A stretch of 64,000 nt of DNA from Streptomyces kurssanovii (GCF_014649695.1 NZ_BMTN01000019.1:62001-126000); one strand, 5' to 3'; counted from the stretch's first letter, positions 24,641-33,620 are shown. Notes: generated by a model not told the origin, from the sequence alone. Translations and numbers: made by a program.

Positions 24641-26146
24641 TCAAGCCGCCGCCGGAGGGTCCGCCCGCTCCGCCCGCCGCAGCAGCAGCGCGGCCAGCAG
24701 ACCTCCGGCCAGCACCGCCACCGCGCCCACCAGCTGGCTCGTCTCCAGCCCCGAGGCGAACGCCTCCGAGATCGCAGCGCGCTCGCCGGCGCCGTCCGCC
24801 GCCGCCAGGGCGGCGGGCAGCGAGGTCGCTCCGACGGCCGCGGGCACGAGAGCGGCGAAGCGGGCGTTGAGCACGGCGCCCAGGACGGCGACGCCGAGGC
24901 CGTTGCCGAACTCGGCGAGGGTGCCGTTGATGCCCGCGCCCACGCCCGCCTTCTCCGGCGGGATGGCGCTCATGATCGCGTTGGCCATCGCGGGCATGGA
25001 CAGGGCCACTCCGGCGCCCATGACCACCAGGCCGAGGAGCATCCCGTTGTAGCCGTCGGCTCCGAGGACCGCGATGGCGGCGAGGCCACCGGAGACCAGG
25101 GCCATGCCGAGGGCGATGGTGACCGGCGTACCGAAGATCCGCAACAGCCGGGCGCCGATACCCGTCAGGTTGAGCGCGACGACCGTGAGCGCCAGCGGCG
25201 CCGTGCGAAGACCGGCGTCCAGGGCCCCGTACCCGAGCACGAACTGGAGGTGCTGGGTCAGCAGGAACAGCGAGCCGGTCATGCCGAACGCCACCAGGAT
25301 CGCGCCGGCGACCGCGCCGATGAAGCGCTGGTTGCGGAAGAAATGCATGTCGAGCATCGGGTACGGGATCCGCAGCTCCCAGAACACGAACGCGCCGAGG
25401 AAGAGCGCACCGAGGGCGGCCGAGGCAAGGACCTGGGTGGAGGTCCAGCCGTGGTCCGGGCCCGAGATGATCGCGTACACGACGGCCGTCATACCGATCG
25501 TGGAGAGCACCGCGCCGAGCAGATCGGGCCGGTCGCCTTGCGGGTTCTTGGACTCGGGGACCATCACGACCACCGCCACCAGGCCGATCACGGCGACGGG
25601 AATGTTGATCAGGAAGATCGCGCCCCACCAGAAGTGCTCGAGCATCACGCCGCCGATCAGCGGTCCGGCCGCGAAGCCGAGGGAGCTGACGGTGGACCAC
25701 AGGGCGATCGCCTTCACCCGCTCCGTGTCGTCGAAGACCTGCACGACGACGGCGAGGGTCGTGGTCATCAGCAGCGCCCCGCCCACGCCCATGCCGGCGC
25801 GCGCCGCGATCAACTGGCCGGAGGTCTGGGCGAGTCCGGCGGCGAGCGAGCCGATGCCGAACAGGGCCAGGCCCGAGGCGAGCATCTTCCTGCGGCCGTA
25901 CCGGTCCGCCGCGTTGCCCGCGGTGAGCAGCAGGCCCGACTGGACCAGCGAATAGGCGTTGATCATCCACTGGATGTCGGCCGTCGAGGCGTGGAGCTCC
26001 CTCGTGAGGGACGGGATCGCCACGGACAGGACGGTGTTGTCGAGCAGCACGGTGAGCTGGGCGAGACAGATGACGCCGAGGATCAGCCAGCGCTGCGGGT
26101 GACCGCCCGAGGGGGCCTTACTGGTCTCGGTCGTCGTTGCCGTCAT
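24641..26146 (-). CDS. DHA2-family MFS drug-type exporter
   Basis: A 501-residue membrane transporter with 14 predicted helices. Hallmarks are LTVLLDNTVLSVAIPSL near the N-terminus, GNAADRYGRRKMLASG (motif A) and AAGPLIGGVMLEHFWWGAIFLINIPVAV (motif C). It closely resembles EmrB/QacA-like exporters. ATG 26146 follows AAGGAGCT. Transcription should start within the triple operator region directly upstream, under control of the adjacent TetR protein. The substrate is unknown. Confidence 0.94.
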   Translation of the reverse strand: MTATTTETSKAPSGGHPQRWLILGVICLAQLTVLLDNTVLSVAIPSLTRELHASTADIQWMINAYSLVQSGLLLTAGNAADRYGRRKMLASGLALFGIGSLAAGLAQTSGQLIAARAGMGVGGALLMTTTLAVVVQVFDDTERVKAIALWSTVSSLGFAAGPLIGGVMLEHFWWGAIFLINIPVAVIGLVAVVVMVPESKNPQGDRPDLLGAVLSTIGMTAVVYAIISGPDHGWTSTQVLASAALGALFLGAFVFWELRIPYPMLDMHFFRNQRFIGAVAGAILVAFGMTGSLFLLTQHLQFVLGYGALDAGLRTAPLALTVVALNLTGIGARLLRIFGTPVTIALGMALVSGGLAAIAVLGADGYNGMLLGLVVMGAGVALSMPAMANAIMSAIPPEKAGVGAGINGTLAEFGNGLGVAVLGAVLNARFAALVPAAVGATSLPAALAAADGAGERAAISEAFASGLETSQLVGAVAVLAGGLLAALLLRRAERADPPAAA

Positions 26147-26154
26147 GCAAGCTC

Positions 26155-26217
26155 CTTGTACGGTGTACGGGGGAAGGTTCCCGTACACCGTACAAGAATC
26201 TCCTGTACGCCGTACAG
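26155..26217 (-). promoter_or_regulatory. Triple TetR-type operator array
   Basis: Two 17-base arms, CTTGTACGGTGTACGGG (26155-26171) and its exact complement (26180-26196), flank GGAAGGTT. Each arm holds a GTAC-GGT-GTAC palindrome. A third palindrome, CTGTACG-C-CGTACAG, lies at 26203-26217. The shared core is TGTACGSYGTACA. The proximal site overlaps the ribosome-site region of the MFS gene. Confidence 0.8.
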
Positions 26218-26219
26218 CG

Positions 26220-26325
26220 CTATTTCTCCGGGGTCAGGTCGTAGAAGGTGACACGTCCACCGACCTCGGGGAACGTCTGCTGGACCCAGGCGGTGATCTC
26301 CGAACCCGAGCCGCCACCGGGCCCG
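26220..26325 (-). pseudogene. C-terminal remnant of a GT39-like membrane glycosyltransferase
   Basis: About 34 codons ending at TAG 26220 read GGGSGSEITAWVQQTFPEVGGR followed by VTFYDLTPEK. This resembles the conserved extracytoplasmic tail of streptomycete protein-mannosyltransferase-like (family 39) proteins, which usually ends in an SEI-x-x-WV ... YDLT pattern. No membrane helices remain upstream: the frame continues into Gly/Arg-rich nonsense and runs into the end of the response-regulator gene. The adjacent regulator is often next to such a transferase in related genomes (recalled, not checked). Confidence 0.55.
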
Positions 26326-26427
26326 CGGCCGCGCCGCCCGTCACGAAGTCCAGCGGCCCCGTGCGGCATGTCCGGCGCTTCGCCTCCGCCCGACGCCCGC
26401 AGCGACCACGGCCGCCGCGGGGTCACC

Positions 26428-27165
26428 TCACTCACCGGGCTTGATGAGATATCCCGCGCCGCGCCGTGTGTGGATCATCGGCGGGCGGCCCGCGTCGATC
26501 TTCCGTCGCAGATAGGAGATGTAGAGCTCGACGATGTTGGCCTGGCCCCCGAAGTCGTAGCTCCACACCCGGTCCAGGATCTGCGCCTTGCTCAGCACAC
26601 GGCGCGGATTGCGCATCAGATAGCGCAGCAGCTCGAACTCCGTCGCGGTCAGGTGGATCGACTGCCCGCCACGGACCACCTCGTGGCTGTCCTCGTCGAG
26701 CGTCAGGTCCCCCACCGCGAGCAGCGACCCGCTGCGCACCGCCGCCGTGCCGGACCGCCGGATCAGGCCGCGCAGCCGTGCCACGACCTCCTCCAGCGAG
26801 AACGGCTTGGTCACGTAGTCGTCACCGCCCGCCGTGAGGCCCGCGATCCGGTCCTCGACGGCGTCCCGTGCCGTCAGGAACAGGACGGGCACGTCCGGCG
26901 CCTCACGCCGCAGCCGGCCGAGGACGGCGAGCCCGTCCATGTCCGGCAGCATGATGGCGAGCACCACGGCGTCCGGCCGGAACTCCCGCACCGTACGCAC
27001 CGCCCCCGCGCCGTCGCCGGCGCTGCGCACCTCCCAGCCCTCGTACCGCAGGGCCATCGACAGCAGCTCGCTCAGCGGCGCCTCGTCGTCCACGACGAGC
27101 ACCCGCACGGGGCTGCCGTCCGGCCTGAGCATTTCGGTACGCCCCTGGGGCGAGGTCGTGGTCAT
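26428..27165 (-). CDS. OmpR/PhoB-family response regulator lacking the phospho-acceptor Asp
   Basis: A 245-residue protein with receiver (20-135) and winged-helix DNA-binding domain (150-245: HLTATEFELLRYLMRNPRRVLSKAQILDRVWSYDFGGQANIVELYISYLRRKID). The acidic pair D26/D27 (VLVVDDEAP), the Thr (LFLTARD) and the Lys (YVTKPFS) are intact. The phosphorylation site, however, reads VVLAIMLPDMDG, with Ala70 (GCC) where Asp (GAC) is expected; a single base change would explain this. No sensor kinase gene is adjacent. It is either a phosphorylation-independent regulator or an early decay product. GTG 27171 is an alternative start. Confidence 0.93.
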   Translation of the reverse strand: MTTTSPQGRTEMLRPDGSPVRVLVVDDEAPLSELLSMALRYEGWEVRSAGDGAGAVRTVREFRPDAVVLAIMLPDMDGLAVLGRLRREAPDVPVLFLTARDAVEDRIAGLTAGGDDYVTKPFSLEEVVARLRGLIRRSGTAAVRSGSLLAVGDLTLDEDSHEVVRGGQSIHLTATEFELLRYLMRNPRRVLSKAQILDRVWSYDFGGQANIVELYISYLRRKIDAGRPPMIHTRRGAGYLIKPGE

Positions 27166-27300
27166 GTTCACCAGGCTGTGACATTGCCCTGAGAGGCTTC
27201 TTTCCCGAACCTGTGAATTCCCTGAGAAGGTGCGGCTGAGTCAACGGAAACGTCCGGGGGTCGCACAGGGAGCGGAACCGGAAGTCTGAAGGCGGTCGGC

Positions 27301-30186
27301 GTGGGCACGGCACACGAATCCTTCTGGCGGCTACGGCTGCGGCGGACACTCGCCGGGAACGGCGCCGCGCCCGTCCTCGTGCTGCTGGAGGGCGCCGCCG
27401 GTACCGGTAAGAGCCGCCTCGTGGAAGAGCTGACCGGACTCACCGAAGGTACGGGAGCGGCCTGCCTGTGGTGGGCGCCCGGCGAGGCCGGGACGGTGCC
27501 GGAGCCGGCTGACCAACCCGGGGACCGTCCCCTTCTGCTCGTCGTGGACGACGTGCACCGCGCGGACCATGAGGAACTGCGCAGGCTCCACCGGATCCTG
27601 GAGCAGCCGCGTCCGGGCCTGGCCGCCGTGGTCGCCTACCGTCCCGAGGAACTGGCCGCACCCGGCCTTCCGCTGGGGGCCCCGCCGCCCCGCTACCCGC
27701 CGACTCTGGCCGTCCTGCGGCACCGGATACGGCCGTGGACGGAGGCGGAGGTCCGGCAGGCCGCGAAGGCCGCCCTCGGGGAGCGCTGCACGGCAGAGGC
27801 GGTGGCGCGGCTGCACGAGCGCTCCGGCGGAGTCGCGCAGGTCGTCGTCGACCTGCTCGCGGTGCTGCGCGACAGCACCCGGCAGCGGTGCACGGCCGCC
27901 GATGTGGACGCCGCTGGCGTGCCCGTACGGCTGGCCGACCTGAGTCTCGGCCGGACGGCCGCCCTGCCACCGGAGCACCGGCCGATCGTGTGGGCCGCCG
28001 CCGCATTGGGCGAGCCCGTGAGCCGCGACGAACTCGTCGCCGTGTCGGGACTGGGCCAGGCCCTCGGCAGGGAGGCGCTGCTCGGCGCGCTCGCCGGCGC
28101 CGCACTGACGGAGTCGGGGGAGGGCCGCTACGGACTGCCCGTCCCGCTCGCGGCCGTCGCGGTGCACGGGTCCGTGCCGGGGCCCGTACGGCAGGAACTG
28201 CACGGGCGGGCGGCCGACGTGCTGGCGCGCAGGCAACCCGTCCCGTGGACGGCCCTGGCCCGCCACCACCACGCCGGCGGACGCGTCCGGGGGTGGCTGC
28301 GCGCGGTGGAGCACGCCGCGCGGGAGGCGGCGGAGGCGAGCCGGCACCAGGACGCGATCCACCTGCTGGAACAGACGCTGGCCTCCCCCTCCGTCCCGCC
28401 CCAGACCCGCGCGAGGCTGGCGCCGCTCCTGGCCCGCAGCGCGGTCCTCGGCCTGCGCTCCGACCAGACCGTCGAGGTGCTGGGACAGATCGTCGAGGAC
28501 CAGGCACTGCCCGCCACCGTGCGCGGCGAGCTACGGCTCGATCTGGGACTGCTGCTGTGCAACCAGGTCGGCATGAGCGGTCAGGGCTGGCGTGAGCTGG
28601 AACGTGCCGCCGCCGAACTGCGTGACGCCCGGCCCGACCTGTCCGCCCGTGCGATGTCGGCGCTCGCCATGCCCTACTGGCCCGGCTCCTCCATCGACGT
28701 GCACCGGGCATGGCTGGAAGGCGCGGCGGAGGCCGCGGCGGACAGCGGCGACGAGGCCGTCCGCACGGCCGTCGCCGCCAACCGGGCGGGCCTCGCCATG
28801 AGTTGCGGCGACCCGAAGGCCTGGGAACTGGTACGCGCGCTCCCCACGGACAACCCCGACCCGCGGACCCGCCAGCACGCGGCACGGGGCCTGTGCAACG
28901 CGGCCGACTCCGCGGTGTGGCTCGGCTACCACGAGCGGGCGGAAGAACTTCTGACCGAAGGTCTCGAACTGTCCGCGAAGAGCGGCTCCCCGTACACCCA
29001 GCACACGGCGCTCGGCGCCCGGCTGCTGCTGGAATGGTTCACCGGCCGGTGGGCCGGGCTCGCCGAGCGGTGCGAGACGTTCGTGACCGCGACCTCCGAC
29101 ATGCCGGTCATCTGCGCCGACGCGCGCATGGTCCGTGGGCTGCTCGCCCTGGCGCAGGGGGAGTGGGGGAACGCCCTGGCGTGGCTGTCCGGTCCCGACG
29201 GCCCCTCGCCCGAGCACGCGGCGCCGCCGCTGGCCGCGGCGACGTCCGGCGCGCTGATCCGACTCGCGCTGGCCCGCCAGGAGTTGCCCGCCGCCGCCGC
29301 CGAGGCCAGGAAGGCATGGGCGGGCATGGCGGCGAAAGGCGTGTGGGTGTGGGCCGCCGAGCTCGCGCCGTGGGCCGTGGAGGCCACGGCCCGCGCGGGT
29401 GACCGGGCGGCGGCACAGGCCATGGTGGACGACTTCGCCGCCGGCCTCACCGGCCGGGACTCCCCCGCGGCGTCAGCGGCGTTGACGTGGTCGCGTGCCG
29501 TGCTGGCGGAGACCGACGGCAGGGCGGCGGAAGCCGTGCCGCTCTACCGGCGGGCCGCGGTGGACTACGCGGCGCTGCCCCGGCCTTACGCCCATTCCCT
29601 GACCACCGAGTCCGCCGCCCGCTGCGCCCTGAGCGCGGGAGCGGCGGAGTCCGTCGCGGAGTGCGGCGACGGCACGGCGCCGGACGGACCGGGCAAGGCC
29701 GGTACGGACCGCGTGGACGCGTGCGGGCCTGCCGCAGCGGACGGGCAGGCGGCGGTCCCCCGGCCGCGCGACGGCAGCGGCGACGCCGACGGTTTCAAGA
29801 CACAGGCCGTCGCCGAACTGACGGCCTGCGCGCAGCAGTTCTCGGACCTCGGTGCCGTATGGGACGCCGCCCGCGCCCGTGCCCTGCTCCGTTCCCATCA
29901 GCCCGCCAGGGATGTCCGGCCGCCGGGCAGGCCCTCGTACGGGGACCAGCTCTCCCCCCGGGAGCGCGAGGTCGCCGAGCTCGCGGCGACCGGGCTGACG
30001 AACCGCGAGATCGCGACGACCTTGCATCTTTCGCCGCGCACCGTGGAGCAGCACGTCGCCAGGGCCATGCGCAAACTCGGCACGCAGTCCCGGCAGGACC
30101 TCGCGGAGACGCGTGCCGTGAACTCCGCCGCCCCGATGCCGCAAACGCCGACCAATGGGACGAACCACCGGTCGGCCAGGGGTTAA
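27301..30186 (+). CDS. LAL-type LuxR-family transcriptional regulator
   Basis: A 961-residue large ATP-binding regulator of the MalT/STAND class. It has Walker A at 31-38 (GAAGTGKS), Walker B at 80-84 (LLVVDD), a long helical TPR-like middle (about 330-830) and a C-terminal LuxR helix-turn-helix (LSPREREVAELAATGLTNREIATTLHLSPRTVEQHVARAMRKLG, near 880-930). The N-terminus is short, with the AAA site very close to the start (GTG 27301). It is divergent from the response regulator (130-base gap) and upstream of the subtilase gene, a plausible target. LAL proteins often control secondary metabolism or secreted enzymes on nucleotide and ligand binding. Confidence 0.92.
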   Translation: MGTAHESFWRLRLRRTLAGNGAAPVLVLLEGAAGTGKSRLVEELTGLTEGTGAACLWWAPGEAGTVPEPADQPGDRPLLLVVDDVHRADHEELRRLHRILEQPRPGLAAVVAYRPEELAAPGLPLGAPPPRYPPTLAVLRHRIRPWTEAEVRQAAKAALGERCTAEAVARLHERSGGVAQVVVDLLAVLRDSTRQRCTAADVDAAGVPVRLADLSLGRTAALPPEHRPIVWAAAALGEPVSRDELVAVSGLGQALGREALLGALAGAALTESGEGRYGLPVPLAAVAVHGSVPGPVRQELHGRAADVLARRQPVPWTALARHHHAGGRVRGWLRAVEHAAREAAEASRHQDAIHLLEQTLASPSVPPQTRARLAPLLARSAVLGLRSDQTVEVLGQIVEDQALPATVRGELRLDLGLLLCNQVGMSGQGWRELERAAAELRDARPDLSARAMSALAMPYWPGSSIDVHRAWLEGAAEAAADSGDEAVRTAVAANRAGLAMSCGDPKAWELVRALPTDNPDPRTRQHAARGLCNAADSAVWLGYHERAEELLTEGLELSAKSGSPYTQHTALGARLLLEWFTGRWAGLAERCETFVTATSDMPVICADARMVRGLLALAQGEWGNALAWLSGPDGPSPEHAAPPLAAATSGALIRLALARQELPAAAAEARKAWAGMAAKGVWVWAAELAPWAVEATARAGDRAAAQAMVDDFAAGLTGRDSPAASAALTWSRAVLAETDGRAAEAVPLYRRAAVDYAALPRPYAHSLTTESAARCALSAGAAESVAECGDGTAPDGPGKAGTDRVDACGPAAADGQAAVPRPRDGSGDADGFKTQAVAELTACAQQFSDLGAVWDAARARALLRSHQPARDVRPPGRPSYGDQLSPREREVAELAATGLTNREIATTLHLSPRTVEQHVARAMRKLGTQSRQDLAETRAVNSAAPMPQTPTNGTNHRSARG

Positions 30187-30190
30187 TCAG

Positions 30191-30278
30191 GTATCCGTAG
30201 CGCCCGGTACCCGTATAGGCGTGTCCGGGATCTGGCCGTAGGTTCCAGCCACTGGCCGACCGACGCGTATCCGTAGCG
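30191..30278 (+). repeat. 12-base direct repeat upstream of the subtilase gene
   Basis: GTATCCGTAGCG occurs at 30191-30202 and again at 30267-30278, 76 bases apart in the LAL-subtilase intergenic region. Possible binding site of the adjacent regulator; unproven. Confidence 0.35.
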
Positions 30279-30459
30279 GGGGAGCTGCTGGGCCTCGCGT
30301 CGGCCGGCCGGTGCACGCACGGCGGGCCCCCAACCCGCCGTGCACCCGGCCGTCACCGTCAACCCCCCGCTTCCCTGTCGCGGCCGCAGGCCGGCTTGTC
30401 ATGACCCGAACCACCCACTCGGGTCCCCGCATGCCGGAACGAACTTGAAAGGCAGCACC

Positions 30460-32286
30460 TTGAACGGTTCCAGACCCTTTCGCATATCCCTCCTCGCGGT
30501 GACCACCACCGCCCTGCTGTGCGCCGGCGCCGCCACCTCCATCGCCGCGCCCCTCCCCGCTCCGGGCACGCCCGGCACGCCGGCCGCCCCCGCACCGGCC
30601 CCGGCCGCCCAGCCCGTCGAGCGCCTCATCGTCGGCTACACGTCGCAGGCCGCGGAGGCGAAGTCCGACGACGCGGCGGCCAAGGACGCCGAGGCGAAGG
30701 GCCGCAAGGCCGGCGAGTCCCTCGACTTCGACCGGCGCCTGGGCACCGGAGCCGCCCTGGTCGACCTCGGCGCCGAGCTGGACAAGGCGGACTCCGAGGA
30801 CGTCATGGCCGCCTTCCGCGCCGACCCGGACGTCGCGTACGTCGTTCCTGACACGCGGATGTACGCCACGGCCGTGACGCCGAACGACTCCGAGTACAGC
30901 CGCCAGTGGGACCTCTTCGAGGCGACCGCGGGCATGAACGTCCCCGGAGCCTGGGACAAGGCGACCGGCTCCGGCGTCAAGGTCGCCGTCATCGACACCG
31001 GCTACGTCGCCCACTCCGACCTCGCCGCCAACATGATCGCCGGATACGACTTCATCTCCGACTCGTTCATGGCCAACGACGGCGGCGGCCGTGACAGCAA
31101 CGCCGCCGACCCGGGCGACTGGGTCGCCCGCGGCGAGTGCGGCACCGACGCCAACGGCCAGCCCGTCCCGGCGCGCGACCAGAACAACTCCTGGCACGGC
31201 ACCCACGTCGCCGGCACCATCGCCGCCACGACCCACAACGGCAAGGGCGTCGCCGGTATCGCGTACAACGCGACCGTCCAGCCCGTCCGTGTGCTCGGCA
31301 AGTGCGGTGGCACGACGGCCGACATCATCGACGCCATCACTTGGTCGTCCGGTGGTTCGGTGCAGGGCGTCCCCGCCAACCCGAACCCCGCCGACGTCAT
31401 CAACATGAGCCTCGGCGGCGGCGGCGCCTGCGACGCCGGCACCCAGAACGCCATCAACGGCGCGGTGAGCCGCGGCACGACCGTCGTCGTGGCGGCCGGC
31501 AACAGCAACGCCAACGCGGCCAACTTCAACCCGGCGAGCTGCAGCAACGTCATCGCCGTCGCGGCCTCCGACCGCGAAGGCAACCGGGCGTCCTACTCCA
31601 ACTACGGCACCGTCGTCGACATCACCGCCCCCGGTGGCGAGACCGCGCTCAGCTCCGCCAACGGCATCTGGTCCACGCTCAACACCGGCACCCGCAGCGT
31701 CGGCAGCGAGACCTACACGGCGTACCAGGGCACCAGCATGGCCGCCCCGCACATCGCCGGCCTCGCCGCGCTGATGAACCAGGCGAGCCCGTCGATGACG
31801 CCCGCCCAGATCGAGTCCGCGATCAAGACCAACGCCCGTACGCTGCCCGGCACCTGCTCCGGCGGCTGCGGCGCGGGCCTCGCCGACGCGGCCCGTACGC
31901 TCGGCGCGTCCGGCGGCACCGACCCGCAGCCGCCCACCGGCAGCGTGTTCACCAACGCCGCCAACGTGAGCATCCCGGACACCAACACCCCGGTCACGTC
32001 CTCCCTGGCGGTGACGGGAATCAGCGGCAACGCCCCGGCCGACCTCGAGATCGCCGTCGACATCAAGCACACCTACCGCGGTGACCTGCGCATCGAGCTC
32101 GTCGCCCCGAACGGCGCCTCCGCCCAGCTGAAGGCCGCCTCTTCCAGCGACAGCGCGGACAACGTCATCACCACCTACACCGTCGACGCCTCCGGCGTCG
32201 TGGCGAACGGCACCTGGAAGCTCCGGGTGACGGACGTCTACAGCGGTGACACCGGCTACATCGACTCCTGGGGCCTGACCTTCTGA
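30460..32286 (+). CDS. Secreted S8 subtilisin-like protease with P domain
   Basis: A 608-residue exported serine protease. TTG 30460 (after GAAAGG) opens a signal peptide (NGSRPFRISLLAVTTTALLCAGAATSIAAP). An inhibitor I9-like propeptide follows (RLIVGYTSQAAEAKS...DVAYVVPDTRM). The catalytic triad is D179 (VAVIDTGY), H246 (SWHGTHVAGTIA) and S426 (YQGTSMAAPHIAGLAAL), with oxyanion Asn in VVAAGNSN. The last 115 residues form a proprotein-convertase P domain (HTYRGDLRIELVAPNGASAQL...GTWKLRVTDVYSGDTGYIDSWGLTF). The product is probably matured outside the cell. An SSI-family inhibitor is encoded 4.8 kb downstream. Confidence 0.96.
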   Translation: MNGSRPFRISLLAVTTTALLCAGAATSIAAPLPAPGTPGTPAAPAPAPAAQPVERLIVGYTSQAAEAKSDDAAAKDAEAKGRKAGESLDFDRRLGTGAALVDLGAELDKADSEDVMAAFRADPDVAYVVPDTRMYATAVTPNDSEYSRQWDLFEATAGMNVPGAWDKATGSGVKVAVIDTGYVAHSDLAANMIAGYDFISDSFMANDGGGRDSNAADPGDWVARGECGTDANGQPVPARDQNNSWHGTHVAGTIAATTHNGKGVAGIAYNATVQPVRVLGKCGGTTADIIDAITWSSGGSVQGVPANPNPADVINMSLGGGGACDAGTQNAINGAVSRGTTVVVAAGNSNANAANFNPASCSNVIAVAASDREGNRASYSNYGTVVDITAPGGETALSSANGIWSTLNTGTRSVGSETYTAYQGTSMAAPHIAGLAALMNQASPSMTPAQIESAIKTNARTLPGTCSGGCGAGLADAARTLGASGGTDPQPPTGSVFTNAANVSIPDTNTPVTSSLAVTGISGNAPADLEIAVDIKHTYRGDLRIELVAPNGASAQLKAASSSDSADNVITTYTVDASGVVANGTWKLRVTDVYSGDTGYIDSWGLTF

Positions 32287-32310
32287 CAGGTCGCAGCCCC
32301 GGGCCGCAGC

Positions 32311-32348
32311 AGGGCCTGCCGATGTCGAGGAGGGCATCGGCAGGCCCT
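32311..32348 (+). terminator. Terminator after the subtilase gene
   Basis: Perfect 14-bp stem AGGGCCTGCCGATG with its complement and a 10-base loop. Confidence 0.75.
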
Positions 32349-32530
32349 TGGCGTTCCCCGCGATCGCGATCCCGCGGGCCAGGGCCCGCGGGGGCCCGGC
32401 TTCCCGCGGACCAGGGCTCCTGTGGGCCGGGGCCGGGGCCCTGGCCTCGCGTGAGCCGGGCCTTCCCTGAGCCGGGGCTTCCGTGTCCCCTGATTCCGCG
32501 AGCCCCGCAAAGCCCGCGAGCCCCACAATG

Positions 32531-32602
32531 CCCGCAGTGCCCGCAGTGCCCGCAGTGCCCGCAGTGCCCGCAGTGCCCGCAGTGCCCGCAGTGCCCGCAG
32601 TG
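32531..32602. repeat. Minisatellite: eight exact copies of a 9-base unit
   Basis: CCCGCAGTG repeated eight times without a mismatch, with degenerate copies on both flanks. It ends about 12 bases from the stop codon of the amidohydrolase gene. The 9-base period keeps any frame open, so reading frames through it are not evidence of coding. Confidence 0.9.
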
Positions 32603-32614
32603 CCCGCGAGGGCT

Positions 32615-33511
32615 CTACATGCTTTCGAGAAGCAGCCGGGCGCCGTTGTCGTGGCAGACGGCACGCAGCCAGTCGTCGCCGAGCCCGAGCCGCTCCAGCG
32701 CCCGCAGCTGGTGCGCATACGGATACGGAATGTTCGGGAAGTCCGTACCCAGCACGATCCGGTCCCCCAGCTCCGCCAGCCGCGCCCGTTCCCCTTCCGG
32801 GAAGGGCGCGAAGGCCTCGCTGAAGTCCGTGAACGCCATCGTCGTGTCCAGCCGGACCTCCGCGTAGCGTTCGGCCAGGTCCAGGAAGTCGCCGTACTCG
32901 GGCATACCCATGTGCGCCACCACCAGCCGCAGCCGGGGATGGCGCGCCAGCAGCCGCCCGACCGGCTCAGGCCCGGTGTGCTTACCGGGGGCGGGGCCCG
33001 AACCGCAGTGCATCACCACCGGCACCCGCGCCTCCGCGAGCAGCCCCCAGACCGGATCCAGCAGCGGATCGCCCGGGTCGTACGCCCCCACCTGCAGATG
33101 GGACTTGAAGATCCGCGCCCCGCCGTCGACCGCCTCCCGCACATAGCGGTCCACGCCCTCCTCGGGAAAGAACGTCGCCGTGTGCACGCAGTCCGGCGTC
33201 CTCGCGGCGAATGCCGCCGCCCAGCCGTTGAGCCAGGCCGCCATCCCGGGCTTGTGCGGGTAGAGCATCGAGGTGAAGGCCCGCACGCCCAACTCCCGCA
33301 GCAGCCCGACCCGTTCCTCCTCCTCGTGCCGATAGGTGATCGGCCACTCCATGCCGGTCATCGGACCGACGGCGTCGAAGTAGGCCCACACCTTCCGCAA
33401 GACCGGCTCCGGCATGAAATGCGTGTGCACGTCCACGAGCCCGGGCACACCCAGCCGCTGCCAGAACCGCCGTACCTCAGCCGCCGCGTCGTCCGCGGAT
33501 CCGATGCTCAT
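32615..33511 (-). CDS. Amidohydrolase family protein (Amidohydro_2)
   Basis: A 298-residue TIM-barrel metal-dependent hydrolase. The HxH metal motif is at the N-terminus (VDVHTHFMPEP). Further ligand or active-site positions are FKSHLQVGAY, PVVMHCGSG, LVVAHMGMPEY and IVLGTDFPNIPYPY. ATG 33511 follows GGAAGG. The family includes decarboxylases and hydrolases; the substrate cannot be told. The stop lies beside the minisatellite. Confidence 0.92.
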   Translation of the reverse strand: MSIGSADDAAAEVRRFWQRLGVPGLVDVHTHFMPEPVLRKVWAYFDAVGPMTGMEWPITYRHEEEERVGLLRELGVRAFTSMLYPHKPGMAAWLNGWAAAFAARTPDCVHTATFFPEEGVDRYVREAVDGGARIFKSHLQVGAYDPGDPLLDPVWGLLAEARVPVVMHCGSGPAPGKHTGPEPVGRLLARHPRLRLVVAHMGMPEYGDFLDLAERYAEVRLDTTMAFTDFSEAFAPFPEGERARLAELGDRIVLGTDFPNIPYPYAHQLRALERLGLGDDWLRAVCHDNGARLLLESM

Positions 33512-33620
33512 GGCGGCTACCTTCCGTCCCCGGTCCGCCCGGCGTCCAGATCGATCACCGAAGAGACCCGACGATCGCCGGATCCGCGGATGGGACCGCA
33601 GCCCCGTTGCCGGGAGAGGT

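Larger units (their letters stand above)
32287..32614. other. Intergenic region with terminator and minisatellite
   Basis: Between the convergent subtilase and amidohydrolase genes. It contains the hairpin at 32311-32348, then GC-rich degenerate copies (CCCGCGAGC, CCCACAATG) leading into the 8-copy tandem array at 32531-32602. Confidence 0.5.

Noticed and set aside
26428-30186. Two-component system of the response regulator and the LAL regulator
   Set aside because: The LAL protein is a STAND ATPase with no kinase domain, and the two genes are divergent; there is no kinase partner here.
32531-32602. Possible CRISPR array
   Set aside because: The units are contiguous 9-base copies without spacers, and there are no cas genes.
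30187-32718. 843-codon minus-strand frame opposite the subtilase, containing Ala-Gly-Thr repeats
   Set aside because: The repeats come from the 9-base minisatellite, and the rest is antisense to a gene with an intact catalytic triad.
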